Shown here in pieces: positions 1 through 10,465 of a DNA stretch of 64,000 bases. The position numbers and the translations under genes were made by a program. Within the stretch, counting starts at the first letter, position 1. Each line of letters starts with the position of its first letter. This DNA comes from Annona cherimola (taxonomy: Eukaryota; Streptophyta; Magnoliopsida; Magnoliales; Annonaceae). Below the pieces are notes generated by a model. That model made no database searches, was not told the DNA's origin, and saw only the letters and a list, made by a program, of their open reading frames with translations. The stretch is from positions 14,113,764 through 14,177,763 of the forward strand of contig CM059972.1 in NCBI GenBank assembly GCA_030490835.1, in the 5' to 3' direction.

Positions 1-1856
1 TGGCAGCGTGAATCACGATTTTGGCAGCACAAAATCCGGGGGGTACGAAGAAATCCAGCAAAATTCGAAATTCAGCAGGAAAATCGCGGAAGTCAAGGAG
101 GACGCTCACAGACTTGAAAAGTTTTTAGGTCTATATATATAAAAAATTTGCAGCACCCTTACGCAGAATTTTCAATGGCTTACGGCCTACAAATGATCAA
201 AGCATTACAAGGAACGTCAAGAAGAAGAATTTTATAAGATCCATACCCCGCAAAGGCAACAAATCATACAGACACATCCTCCAAAAAAAAAATGAGCCGG
301 TATTCACACGGCTTTACATTAAAAAAATGGGGCATACAAGTATTCAAGATTTACAAAAATACAATTTGGCCAAAAATGGAAGAGATGAAGGAGTATCTCC
401 GATGCATCCCGCCCGCAACTGTGGCCCTAGCCTTTGAGGATGAAGTCTTCTTGCCAAGTCCCGCTGCATCATCCGGAATCTCAATAGGCATATCCGCCGA
501 TCCACCGAGCTCATTAAGCCTAAGCCGCACTGCTCTATCTCAAGAATGCAAGCCATATTCCTTTCTGGAAGTTATTTCGGCAACTACAAAACAAAAGGCA
601 AGCGGTCACATGAAGAGGATACCCGTGCACATGACAAAAGACAAAGGCATTTAGGGGCTGCCCTCTATCTTCTATCCCAGCAATAAACCCGCCGTAAGAA
701 ATGGGAAGCGCCGCCCACGTCAAATTTCAAGGAAGGAAATGCGGAGACCACTGCTTCCAAATACTGGCTCAATTATAACAAGCAGAAAGGAAAACAATTA
801 GCCAAGCCAAGAGAAGAGAAAATACCCGTCCAAGACGAGCCCGCTGTAAGCACTTCAGAAATCCCAACAATGGCCAGTCAGCAAATCAAATAACAAATCC
901 TTGGCACAAACGGGCTACCGAAAGCAAGCAAAAGACTTAAAAAAACAACAACAACTTACCAGAGCCGAAGGCAGCAACCCTTGTTACAACTGGAAAAGGA
1001 GAAACCAAAGGGTAGAGATGGCTTCACCAGCGGCAGGGATCGGAGACGATAGCGGCGACAGCGGCCTTAACCGGCAGCGGCAGCAGCCACGATAACCGGA
1101 GGCGACGAAGAAGCCGTCCAAACGGCCGGCAACGGCCAAAACCCAGACGGTGGCAACCACGGCCAGTAGAGAAGAAGACGCCAAAGGCAGCAACAACGGT
1201 GGCCGTAAATGGCAGCAACGACAGCCGAAGACGCGCAAGCCTCGAAGGCAGCAACCTCGGCCGGAAACGGATCAGACGACACCAGCGGCGATAACCAGCA
1301 ACATCAATGGCGGCCGCGAGCCCATGACGATGACACGACGTCACTCGAGCAAACCCCTAGCGGCAGCAAGGCGCCACGAACAGACTCTTGAAAGGCGACG
1401 ACACCAACTGACATCGGGGAAGAAGACGACTACGGCATGGCAAAAATGATGGTGATGATGCAGAACGACGGCGAGCATGAAACCCCACCAAGGCAGCAAA
1501 CGAGCACTGGAAACCGGGCAGAAATTCCAACGGCAGCACGGCAACGCAACGGCGACCGCATAGCAGCGACGGCGACGGCGATTTCAGCAGCAGCAGCTAC
1601 AGCCGGGAGGAAAGGAGGAAGAAACGGCGGCAATCAGCGAGAAAATAGAAAAGGGAAACCGAAGAATAGGGCCCCCATTGAAGACCCTAAAATTGGGTAA
1701 AATTACATAAAGCTCCCCGCCATCTACAGAAATTGCGAAATCGTCCGGATCCGGATTCAAGACTACTGCAAAACAAGCTAGCAAATCCACAAATCTTCAA
1801 AAAGGACCACTCTCCCATAAGAAACTTCGTGAGTTTGCAGAAATTACGAAGTGACC

Positions 1857-1976
1857 AAAAAACAAAAACAAAAACAAAAAAAAAACAAAAAAAAAACAAA
1901 AAAAAATAAAAAAAAATAAAAAAAAAGAAAGAAAGAAAAAAAAGAGAGAAAAAGAAAAAAAAAGAGAAAAAAGAGT
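1857..1976 (+). repeat. A-rich polypurine stretch
   Basis: About 120 bases are almost entirely A with scattered C, T, then G (CAAAAA units, then AAAGAAAG). It lies 75 bp before the 3' LTR and follows the sense strand of the element. Confidence 0.8.
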
Positions 1977-2036
1977 ATTCAGGTCAAAACCAAAAGGGGT
2001 GTCCAGGACTTTGCCATTCACCGTCAAGACGCCTCT

Positions 2037-2052
2037 GGCAAAGGGGGGCAAC
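2037..2052 (+). other. Polypurine tract (plus-strand primer) of the LTR element
   Basis: GCAAAGGGGGGCAAC lies directly before TGTTGACA. A G-rich purine run abutting the 3' LTR is the usual second-strand primer and fixes the element's orientation as plus. Confidence 0.7.
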
Positions 2053-2412
2053 TGTTGACACCCCACTTTTGGGCCCAAAAATGGGTAAAATGGAAAAGTC
2101 CCAAACCCAAACAAATTCAAGGCAAAAGGAGGTTCAAGCAAGCTAAGCAGGCTCTTCCGAACTCAACCCATTGGAGCGAAGCTCCACCAAGCCTCGAAGC
2201 AGGCTTTTTCAACAAAACAGGTGGCCCACAAAGAGCGAAGCTCCTACAGGCCACCTCAACGGGCTCCACAATGCAGCCCACCAAGCCTCAGAAGCAGGCT
2301 TCTCTACAATTTTGGGTCTCTACAACGGCCCACCCCAAAACAACGGGCTTAGCCAAGCTCTAGCCCACTATGGAAAGAGCCCGCTACGCTCAAGCTCATG
2401 GACCAAGTTCAA

Positions 2413-2510
2413 CCACTCAAGAGGCCCAAAGCCCATGATCTCAACCCAAGCTCAAGTCTAACCACTCAAGAGGCCCAAGGCTCATGATCCCAACTCAAGT
2501 CCAAGCCCAT
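2413..2510 (+). repeat. 49-bp tandem duplication inside the LTR
   Basis: CCACTCAAGAGGCCCAA starts at 2413 and again at 2462, with the following ~30 bp also similar. A second duplicated motif, AAGCAGGCTT, occurs near 2200 and 2295. Tandem reiteration in U3 is common in plant LTRs. Confidence 0.7.
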
Positions 2511-2557
2511 GGACCAAGTCCATGACCCCAAGTGGCCCAAAAGCCCACTCCTACATC

Positions 2558-2565
2558 TATAAAAG
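2558..2565 (+). promoter_or_regulatory. TATA box of the LTR promoter
   Basis: TATAAAAG lies about 500 bp into the LTR and is followed by a GC-rich, C-rich stretch. This suits a U3 promoter with transcription starting roughly 30 bp downstream. Positional inference only. Confidence 0.5.
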
Positions 2566-2952
2566 GAGGAGCACCCCTCCTCATTTGACACTTGAAGAGA
2601 GGCATCCCAAAGGGGGAGGACGGGAGTCTGCAGCAACGCCCCGGCATCCCGATTTTTCCCGCTCTACGAGCTCTGCGCTCTCTCCTCCACGCGCCCCCTT
2701 TCCATCTCTCCCATTCTCTTAAATCTTTCATTTTCTCCCTTTTATGCCATGTAAACCGCCTCGGGTTGGCAGATTTCTCCATATTTGCTTCAACTCGAAG
2801 GCCGGAACCCGAGCTCTGTACAACTAGTGCCTTATTTCATCAAACAGGGGCTGATCTCCCTTTAAAGATCAGTGACGACTCCGTTTTTCTTTATTTTTGT
2901 GTGTTCGTGTTTGAGTCAATGCCTCGGCAAGGCGGGCGCACGTGGGTCAACA

Positions 2953-3215
2953 GGTTCCAGCATAATACACTGCCGTTATGCTGCCGGATTTGTGACTTGA
3001 CCCATGTACGGAAGGCCCCGTCTTAGCCGTTATGCTGCCGAAATCACGAGAAAATGCCCATATGCCAACTTTTCTAAAAAAATAAAAAGCCTAATGCGTT
3101 TTACCCCATGAGAATGCAGGAAATCTAAGCCCACGTTGCTTTTCAACACGACCCACATTTCCAAGGCCCGGGAAACCATTCCGAGCCCATCGTAGCGCTC
3201 ACGGCGGGTGCTACA
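2953..3215. other. Spacer between two LTR elements
   Basis: No gene. It contains a 15-bp direct repeat, GCCGTTATGCTGCCG, at 2972-2986 and 3026-3040. The right boundary is where LTR similarity to 4611-4840 begins abruptly. Confidence 0.5.
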
Positions 3216-3446
3216 CGTATACAAAGAGAACGAAAGTTTAAAAGGAGAACAAAGGGAAAAAAGAAAATAGAACTGGACTTCAGCAAATTCTCCTCCCCTT
3301 AGAATGGGCAGCGAATGACCTTTTATGCTGCTACCGATTGCGGACTCACCATAGCCACGTGTCCATGTTCTAGCTCACCTACACAAGATAGTCACGTGTC
3401 CTGTCGACATGGTTGCGCGGCTGCCAACATTAGTTGGTTCCTAACA
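3216..3446 (-). mobile_element. 3' LTR (truncated) of a small minus-strand LTR element
   Basis: This matches 4611-4840 as a direct repeat along its length (shared block around GCCACGTGTCCATGTTC and the stretch up to GCGGCTGCCAACATT). Its minus-strand start is TGTTAGGAACC, preceded by a purine-rich tract (TTGGGAGGAAGTAA). About 71 bp present at the inner end of the other LTR are missing here; the copy stops at 3216. Confidence 0.75.
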
Positions 3447-4526
3447 TTACTTCCTCCCAAGAAATAGCTTCGCCCTCGAAGCTAAAAAGGAAGAAAAAAC
3501 AACTTCAGAGGTAACATAAGCCAATGCCCAGAAACAGCTTGGTCTTTATTGGAATATTTAGAATTCCATTCATGGTGACCATCCCGGACCCCGCCTCCCA
3601 AACCCAACATCCCTGAATAGAGGATGTCATGGAACCAAGTACGCCACCGGGGTCCCAATTATCTCGTGACTCAAGATAAACCTCTAGCCCACCTAATGAA
3701 GCTCCACCTGGATCCCACAACTGCACTCTCGACCCACTCGATGCAACCTTAGCTTCTGCATAGTTTGGTTTACAAGATTTCCCAAACGATAGGATAGAAT
3801 TGATGCCAATTGAATCCTCTACCCTCATCCATTCCAACATGCTCTCAAATTCAAAATTGCAAGAGGAAACGAGAGGACCCGTAGCTTCCCCAGAACTGGC
3901 AATAGAAGGCACCGCCTAATCTCGTTGCAGCTTTTCTTCAAGCAGTTGGACTGCCAGCTAAAAGAATGCGGCTCACTGCACGACAACAGGGGCGACATTG
4001 ACTCCATGACCTGTACTGCCGGAAATATTTGGTCTTCTTCCACTTGCTCTCTCTCGATCCCGACAATGGATACAGAATCAGCGCCCTCCTCTACTTTCTG
4101 TGGTATCATAGCCTTTCTCACCATGACTGTCTCGTCCTCACTCAAATTTTCTTCGCTGACCATGTCAACATTTGCGGATTTATCATTTGGCTTGAATGGA
4201 ACGCTGGCCATATCGCTGACACCGACCTCCTCTGAAACGATGACTCTATTACGCCTATAAATCTCTCTCCTGATCTCTTCAAATTTAGCAGCATTAAGCG
4301 GCAACATTTTGACATGAACTCCACTAAGATCCCTGTATGCTATCATCACATAACCGGAACGTGGAAGCTCGGATTCATCGGCGAAATGATTATGACCGAG
4401 ATCCCTCAAATTCAGCCAAATCGTCAAGCTCTGGACAACTGATTCCCTCTTCCTCATCCACCGCATCCATCTCCATATGTCGGGAATACTCTTCTTGTCT
4501 CTGTCTCGCATCCATCAGGATCCAAA
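3447..4526 (-). pseudogene. Internal region of the small LTR element: short ORFs, no pol
   Basis: Only ~1.1 kb separates the LTRs. On the minus strand a 228-codon ORF (4511-3825) starts just after the primer-binding site; another frame starting at 4517 gives a short acidic peptide of about 41 residues. The longer product is rich in E, V and S and has no zinc knuckle, protease DSG, RT YVDD or integrase HHCC/DDE motif. A second open frame (3912-3505) continues in a different phase, consistent with a frameshift. I do not recognise the protein. The arrangement fits a non-autonomous LARD/TRIM-type element; captured host sequence is possible. Confidence 0.5.
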
Positions 4527-4537
4527 GCTTTGATACC
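4527..4537 (-). other. Primer-binding site (initiator tRNA-Met type)
   Basis: On the minus strand GGTATCAAAGC follows the LTR end after a 1-2 base gap. It is one change from the plant tRNA-iMet complement TGGTATCAGAGC, and it sets the 5' end of the minus-strand element. Confidence 0.65.
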
Positions 4538-4539
4538 TA

Positions 4540-4840
4540 TGAGAGGTTCACAACTGGAACTACGAAGAATCCAATGAATTTTATTGATTGTGGTGAGGAA
4601 TTCTCACTATCGTGTACAAAGAGAATGAAAGTTGAAAAGGAGAACAAAGAAAAAGCAAAAACAGAACTGGACTTCAGCAAATTCTTCTCCCTTCAGAATG
4701 CGCAGCAAACGACCTTTTATGTTGCTATCGACTGCGGACTCACCATAGCCACGTGTCCATGTTCCAGCTCACCTACACAAGATAGTCACGCGTCCTGTCG
4801 ACGTGGTTGCGCGGCTGCCAACATTCGCTGGTTTCTAATA
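4540..4840 (-). mobile_element. 5' LTR of the small minus-strand LTR element
   Basis: 301 bp bounded by the primer-binding site on the inside and by TATTAG on the minus-strand outside (TG changed to TA relative to the other copy). It aligns with 3216-3446 over its outer 230 bp. It contains an AATAAA-like motif and ends TCTCA. Because the opposite LTR is truncated, target duplication cannot be checked. Confidence 0.75.
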
Positions 4841-5364
4841 GAATTAGACATCAAAAATAGAGAGTTCATCTGATCTACCCCAATAAATCTATTCTTTATC
4901 AATACTCGCAAATTTTCTGTACATATCATCTTCAATAGTATGTTTTTGGTGAATGAGTGCTATAATTGGTGCGCAGAAATGCCCCATGCCATTTACATTG
5001 CCTCAGGATTATTATGAAACATGATAAGGCATTAATTTCGTAAGGATTTTGCAACTGAAAAGACTTCTGCAAGAGCCATGAATTCCAAACTCAGTATAGA
5101 TAAAAGGAACGCCACTCCCAAAAGTTTCTGCTTGCTTCTCATAGTTTGGGTAGTGAACAGATTGGCTTTGCATCTCGAATATGAAGTACAGACGCAGCCT
5201 CTGTATTCCTATGATCAGTGCTATCTTACATATTACTGGGAAATGACCACGAAAAGATCTATTTCCAGGACTTACCCATGTATTCCTTGGGATCCAGTAT
5301 TTCCAATCTTCTGTGACGCTCATAAACAACGCTTCAACTTGAATCTAAGAAAGCATCCATAGGC
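4841..5364. other. Intergenic DNA downstream of the PPR gene
   Basis: No convincing gene or repeat. It contains the 3' flank (probably the 3' UTR) of the PPR gene, which ends at 5365 on the minus strand. Confidence 0.5.
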
Positions 5365-7398
5365 TTAGCAAATGTCATGTGATGTCAAAGCAAGCACGCT
5401 AACCGCTGTTTTCTTTTTCTGTTTCATTCTTAGCCTCAAACTCTCAGCCTCTGAAAACCTTCCAAGAGATGCATACAAATTTGACAATAGCACAATGTGG
5501 CTTGAATCCTTTTGATCCAACTTGAATAACCTATCTGCCATTAATTCTGCAGATATAGCAGTGCCATGGATCCAACAACCACCCAGCAAGGCCCTCCAAA
5601 CATTTGCATTTGCCTTAGCTTTGCAGACGATTTCATTTGCATCTTCGAAGCGCTCTGCACGGACAAGCATGTCCACCAGACAGCCATAATGCTCTTCTCG
5701 TGGTTCAATGTTCTTGTCATTCACCATGCAATGGAAAATTGCCAACCCTTCATCTAACAATCCTGAATGGGCACAAGCATGCAACAGGCTAAGGTAAGTC
5801 GCAGCATCTGGTTCATTGCCGCTCTCCACCATTCTGTGAAAGAGAGCAACAGCGGCTTCTCCATTGCCATTAATCCCATATCCCCCAATAACAGTGTTCC
5901 AGGAGATGATGTCTGGACAGGACATCTCCCGAAATATGCCATGAGCTAACTCCACATCTCCACACCTTGAATAAGCCATTATAAAACTATTCTGAATTGA
6001 GTTGTAGTGGAGAAACCCAGCTGCAAATGCATAGGCATGTAATTGCTTGCAGAGATCTAAGGCAGCTATCTCCCAGCAAGCTGTCATTGCACTGACCAAA
6101 GTCACTGAATCAAGATCAAAATTTTGTTTGTTTCTGAGTGTAAGCAGCAAATTGAGTGCTTGACAAGGCTGCCCATTCTGTGTATACCCCGAAATCATCA
6201 CTGTCCAAGAGACCAAACTCTTCTGCAAAATACTATCGAATATAGTTCTAGCAGATTCCAAATCCCCACTCTTGGAATACATCCCAATGAGAGAATTCAA
6301 AATAGGAAGCTCCGAGGAAAACCCCATAGCTAGAATCCAGCCATGAAGTGGTCGCCCTGCAATTAAATCTCCCAAAAGTCCACAGGCTGTTGCTAGGTGC
6401 ACTGCAGCTACTGTATCAGGACTAATACCGGCATCTCTCATCTGGCAGTAAAGCTTCATAGAGTCAGAAGCAAGCCCATGATGCAATAAAGCACCCATCA
6501 TGATTGTCCAGCTAACAACATCCTTGAAAGGCATAGTTTGGAAAAATTCGGCAGCAGCATCAAGGTTTTCCAACGACAAGTACATGTCAAGAACTGAATT
6601 GAGAATGGGAACATGAGAATCAAGCCCAATTTTAAGAACGTTCCCATGCACACACCTGCAAAGGCCAGGTGACGCCAAAGCTCGAACGCCCGGCATAACA
6701 CTCAACATGGTCACAGCATTGGGTAGGAGGCCAAGCATTCGAATTTCACCAAACAGTAACAGAGCTTCTCCAAACAGTTCATTACGGATGAAACCCGCGA
6801 TCATTGCATTGCATGCAGTCAAACTCACTTTCACCTGCTCAAACAATCTACAGGAGTCAGCAATACTCCCACATTTAGCATAAGCATCCAACAAAGCAGT
6901 CCCAAGGAATGGATTTGACTCCCATCCGCTCTTCACAATTCGTCCATGGACAGCACTGGAGAGGGTCATACTCTGCAAGCCAGCAGCACTAACAAGAACA
7001 GCGACCAGAGTGAAAGAATTTGGCGGGAAACCCAAGGCCTGCATCTGCGAAAACAGTCTCAGAGAGTCCATATAAAGCCCAGTTCCGGCATACCCATAAA
7101 TCATGGTTGACCAGGAAACTACGTTCTTGTTGGGCATTTGATCAAACAGCTTCTCCGCATCCATGATTCTTCCAGACTTGCAGTAGGCGTCCAGGAGTTT
7201 GGCTGTGGATAAGGTGTCTGGTTTGCCCCCGCTGACGAGGAGGACAGAATGGGTCGCTTGCCGAGATTGGAGGCATGAGAAATGATGATGTTTGGAAGAA
7301 AAGGAAGAGGAGATGAATGGCGGGAGAGGCAGCAGGGCAGGGGTTTGGGTTGAGTGAGAAAGAGAGATTCGAGAGCAACGGAAATAACTGATTCCCAT
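5365..7398 (-). CDS. Pentatricopeptide repeat protein, PLS class with E domain
   Basis: An intronless 677-codon reading frame. It encodes about 16 tandem PPR motifs in P-L-S order (for example NVVSWSTMIYGYAG, DIISWNTVIGGYGINGNGEA), followed by an E-type domain (NVWRALLGGCWIHG, HIVLLSNLYASLGR), and stops after MKQKKK plus about 15 residues. No DYW deaminase is present, so it is PLS-E. Members of this class bind single-stranded RNA in mitochondria or chloroplasts and usually guide C-to-U editing together with a DYW partner. The serine-rich, basic N-terminus (residues 1-50) would suit an organelle transit peptide. The frame is open to 7491, but upstream of 7398 there is no ATG, so the ATG at 7398 (MGISYFRCSR) is the best start. 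The target transcript cannot be predicted from sight. No frameshift or stop was seen. Confidence 0.88.
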   Translation of the reverse strand: MGISYFRCSRISLSHSTQTPALLPLPPFISSSFSSKHHHFSCLQSRQATHSVLLVSGGKPDTLSTAKLLDAYCKSGRIMDAEKLFDQMPNKNVVSWSTMIYGYAGTGLYMDSLRLFSQMQALGFPPNSFTLVAVLVSAAGLQSMTLSSAVHGRIVKSGWESNPFLGTALLDAYAKCGSIADSCRLFEQVKVSLTACNAMIAGFIRNELFGEALLLFGEIRMLGLLPNAVTMLSVMPGVRALASPGLCRCVHGNVLKIGLDSHVPILNSVLDMYLSLENLDAAAEFFQTMPFKDVVSWTIMMGALLHHGLASDSMKLYCQMRDAGISPDTVAAVHLATACGLLGDLIAGRPLHGWILAMGFSSELPILNSLIGMYSKSGDLESARTIFDSILQKSLVSWTVMISGYTQNGQPCQALNLLLTLRNKQNFDLDSVTLVSAMTACWEIAALDLCKQLHAYAFAAGFLHYNSIQNSFIMAYSRCGDVELAHGIFREMSCPDIISWNTVIGGYGINGNGEAAVALFHRMVESGNEPDAATYLSLLHACAHSGLLDEGLAIFHCMVNDKNIEPREEHYGCLVDMLVRAERFEDANEIVCKAKANANVWRALLGGCWIHGTAISAELMADRLFKLDQKDSSHIVLLSNLYASLGRFSEAESLRLRMKQKKKTAVSVLALTSHDIC

Positions 7399-7714
7399 AT
7401 GAACATGGTCACTAGAATCAACGGCTAGCTTACGCTTTTGGGGCGTGTTTAGAAGCTGAACTACAATCTTTCCAAACCAGTAACAAATCAAGCTTAGCGA
7501 TCGAACCGATTTGGCCTAACATGTAATCAATGTCAGTTACACGGAAATACTTCAATATATGTTGTCAACTCCATTTAAAATTTCAGTGCTGTCACACCAT
7601 TTTAGGCCCAACGTGATGATCGAACCGATTATCTATCATGATACCCAAATTTTTTTCTTTTAGGTTAGCCGTAACTCTTTAAAAATATATATGACAAATG
7701 CACCCAATGCCCTT
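7399..7714. other. PPR gene upstream region
   Basis: Probably holds the minus-strand promoter and 5' UTR. The 12-mer ATCGAACCGATT occurs twice, about 120 bp apart (around 7500 and 7619). No TATA box that I would defend. Confidence 0.4.
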
Positions 7715-8015
7715 AGCCTTAATGCATTTAGGTGTATTTAATTTTTTATATTTTTTAAATTTTTTTTATACAAATGTTAATCTAAGTATATTTAACATGT
7801 GTGTCAACTTTTACCATTTTTGAAGATTTTTAAATTTTTTAAAAATTAGTGGCAATTTCGTAATTCACGAATTATGAAAATGCCATGGATTTATAAAATT
7901 TAAAAAATATTTAAAATTTTCAAAATGGTAAAACTTAATATATATATTAAATATACTTAAATTAACAGTTATTTAATTTTTTTTGAAAAAAAAATCAAAA
8001 AAATGGATCCTAAAA
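7715..8015. repeat. Foldback MITE, shared-core family, copy 1
   Basis: The two halves are inverted copies: TTTTACCATTTTTG near 7809 and CAAAATGGTAAAAC near 7922, with GTAATTCACGAATTAT at the centre. The core is the same as in the elements at 8607, 23036, 29443, 30426 and 58201. The outer ends are decayed, so the limits are approximate and no target duplication was found. Confidence 0.65.
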
Positions 8016-8597
8016 TATTATAATAATTTGAAGAAAGAAGAATGTTGAATTAAAATCTTTGAAATTGAAATATCAATCAAATAATTCTTATTAGATTAAG
8101 ATTACAATCCTACTCGCCCATTAATTTGATGGGCCAGATTATGCACTTGGAAGCCCGCCCAAATCCCAACATCTCTTACTTGCCCGGGATGAGCATCAAT
8201 TCCAAATCATAAAATCCCCACTCAAGACATGATGGTTTTGGTTCTCTCCAATTTTTTATATATTTTTTTTGATTAAAAGATGAACGCCTATCCCGCCCAC
8301 CTCTGAGAAAGAGAAGAATCAGAGGTAGAAGGGATAGGGCTATCATTGTATAGCATTCCCAAAAAATTATCTATACAGAGTGTTTCCTGAAAAAAAAAAG
8401 GTGGATTGTCCCACCATTCTTGTTCAGGCAAAAAATTAGATGATGCGAAATTAGCCAAAAAGTTTTTTTAAACATTGTTTTGACGATCATCAGTATTGGC
8501 ACGAGTCATGTCATGTTCGTGTTCACTTGCACTTACAAGGTTCAATAGTTTACCCATTAATAAGGGATAATATGTTCCTAAAAAATTGGATAATATG
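8016..8597. other. Intergenic, with a short hairpin
   Basis: AT-rich, no gene. At 8286-8340 GCCTATCCC...ACCTCTGA pairs with TCAGAGGT...GGGATAGGGC around a short loop. No other structure recognised. Confidence 0.5.
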
Positions 8598-8606
8598 GTG
8601 ATTAAA

Positions 8607-9025
8607 GAGAAATGATTACGTTAGCCTGAAAGTGACTTACTTAGACTATCTTAAAAAACCATTAAAAAAACTTTTTTTTTTTGCTTTCTTTTCGTATACT
8701 TATTTATTTATGTATATTTAATATATAAATCAAGTTTTACCATTTTTGTGTATTTATATGTATTTTTTAAAGATTTTTAAACAAGGGGTATTTTAGCCAT
8801 TTCAACGGTTGAAAATGGCTAAAATACTTCACCGTTTAAAAATCTTTAAAATATATATGCAGATATTTAAAAATAATAAAACTTAGTTTATATGTTAAAT
8901 ACATTTATATAAACAAGTTTATAAAAAAAAAGTAAAAAAAATATTTTTTAAATGAGTTTCTTGTAGTGTGCTAAGTAAGCCATTATTCAACTTATTTGAG
9001 CCGGACTAACAGCATCATTTTTTCC
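8607..9025. mobile_element. Foldback MITE, shared-core family, copy 2 (9-bp target duplication)
   Basis: A 419-bp inverted repeat centred near 8815, where GGTATTTTAGCCATTTCAAC meets GTTGAAAATGGCTAAAATAC. Its ends (GAGAAATGATTACGTTAGCC and the complement of GGACTAACAGCATCATTT) are a diverged form of the ends of the 30426 element. It is flanked by GTGATTAAA (8598-8606) and GTAATTAAA (9026-9034), 8 of 9 matching, as expected for Mutator-like insertion. Confidence 0.75.
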
Positions 9026-9034
9026 GTAATTAAA

Positions 9035-9755
9035 ATCCCTTGCGAAAATATTATCCCAGTGTTACATATTTATTTTTCTTAATCATTGTAGTTCTGCCTG
9101 ATTCATCAAAGACAACATGTGATTTTTCAAAAAAAAAAATAAAAAGCGAAAATCTCATCAAGTGTGATGCAAGTTGCAACTGGTTGATTGATTCCAGATG
9201 AATGAAATAGATCGTACATGAATCCAAACCGAATCATGTGTATAATAATCGGACTTGCAGGCGAAGGTAGTCACATGATAAAAAGAGGGCCAAAATCATA
9301 AATATATAGAGGCCGTAAAAACTGTCCTAGCTGATGCTGAGGCACCGAGAGGGTTGACAACCTGACATGCATCATTATTGCTGGGACCAACTTGCTCTGT
9401 CAGGTGGATGCAGATCTATGTGACCAGAACATTTATTAGCCCTTGACTTGCAGAGGGGGGATGGCCGATTGGCCGTGTTTTGTTTAGTAGTCATGGGTCA
9501 AAATCTCGGCATTCAATGAAAGATCAATTTCTTGAAACATTGCCGAAGCCGGAAGGTTGTCCGTGTTGTTACTAGTACTACGGGTCCAAAAATTGTAATG
9601 GATGAGTGGTGGCGGTAGTTTGACTTGCTGGATCTGGTTTTGTTTGGCCGTGTAGTCCTGGGTCAGTGGCTAGCCCATTGCAGAGGTAACTGGCGTTCGT
9701 ACTGGTCTTATTCATGCACAAATGGCATACGTAACCGTGTGTCCAAAGAACAGAC
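9035..9755. other. Intergenic, no feature recognised
   Basis: Mixed-composition DNA. A short phrase around TTGGCCGTG...TAGTC is repeated at about 9464 and 9643. No gene or RNA seen. Confidence 0.45.
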
Positions 9756-9759
9756 AGTG

Positions 9760-10035
9760 ACGTACTCGTCTTTTCCAAATATGAGCACACCCATTTTATA
9801 TCCACGGCTTTTCATGACTATTTTATTTTTAATTATTTTTTATATTTTTTTATGTAAATTATTTTACTTTTCAATCATTTCAATATAATTACATATGCAA
9901 CTAATCTATTTATTTTAATTTTACTTTCTTTGCATATTATCATTAATCTTACCATATCACATCATTTCCTATTAATTTAATAAATTTTATCTTAAAAATT
10001 TTTCATCAAAGAATTTTATACCCAACCAAACACAC
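9760..10035. repeat. Tourist-like MITE (degenerate copy)
   Basis: It matches, in order, the internal phrases of the 17287 element (TTTTCAATCATTTC, CAACTAATCTATTTATTTTA, ATATCACATCATTTCCTATT, TTTTCATCAAAG) and ends CCAACCAAACACACA. The left end is decayed. Confidence 0.65.
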
Positions 10036-10448
10036 ATTAAAATTTTAAATGTTGCCTGCATCGTCACGCGAATATAAAAGCCTTTTCCATCAAAAAATAT
10101 GTCAACGAAAATATTTATCACTATTCTAATTTTTCCCTTACTAGGTCGAAAAAGATTTGTTTTCATTGATCATTTGAGATTTCGCAAAAATACATCATGT
10201 TATTTGCCTGCCCAATTACTAATTTTTTTCTCGTTTTTTTATTGGTAAAGATAGTTCTAAAAAAGTCAATAATACATTGTATGGTTGACATGGCTCGACG
10301 TGAACAGTTGCGGTGTGCAGCTGGTTTCCATGAAATGAAATAGCAGAAGCGTGTATTCTCTTGTTCAATTTAACAAGTAATATAACCTATTCAATCTCGC
10401 TAATTTTTGGCTGTATATAATACTCTTCTAGTTGCATTAGATAAAGTT
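10036..10448. other. Intergenic, no feature recognised
   Basis: AT-rich DNA between a MITE and the target duplication of a LINE; no gene seen. Confidence 0.45.
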
Positions 10449-10465
10449 AGCTACAATTGATTATT

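Larger units (their letters stand above)
1..2052 (+). mobile_element. Internal 3' region of a Gypsy-like LTR retrotransposon (no pol seen)
   Basis: This stretch runs up to a polypurine tract and a 900-bp LTR at 2053, so it is the inside end of an LTR retrotransposon whose left part lies outside the window. I see no protease, RT, RNase H or integrase motif in any frame. Positions 1000-1650 are rich in GGCAGC and GGCGAC and read open in several frames on both strands, which I take as base-composition bias, not coding. A long non-coding stretch before the 3' LTR is common in large plant Gypsy elements (Tat/Ogre/Athila) and in non-autonomous derivatives; which of these applies is not decidable here. 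Confidence 0.55.
2053..2952 (+). mobile_element. 3' LTR of the Gypsy-like element
   Basis: Begins TGTTGAC and ends GTCAACA, a perfect 7-bp terminal inverted repeat with TG...CA ends, 900 bp long and preceded by a polypurine tract. It contains a TATA box (2558-2565) and short internal duplications. The matching 5' LTR is outside the window, so age and target duplication cannot be measured. A solo LTR is unlikely because a polypurine tract and internal-looking DNA precede it. Confidence 0.75.

Noticed and set aside
1024..1700. Several ~100-codon frames on both strands
   Set aside because: Same effect: GGC/GCA-rich composition, no recognisable domain, inside retrotransposon DNA.
6124..6333. Plus-strand frames within the PPR gene
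   Set aside because: Antisense shadows of a conserved coding frame.
7399..7491. PPR start at 7491 and beta-galactosidase start at 47095
   Set aside because: Both codons are TTG; the first ATGs in frame (7398 and 47071) give sensible targeting sequences.
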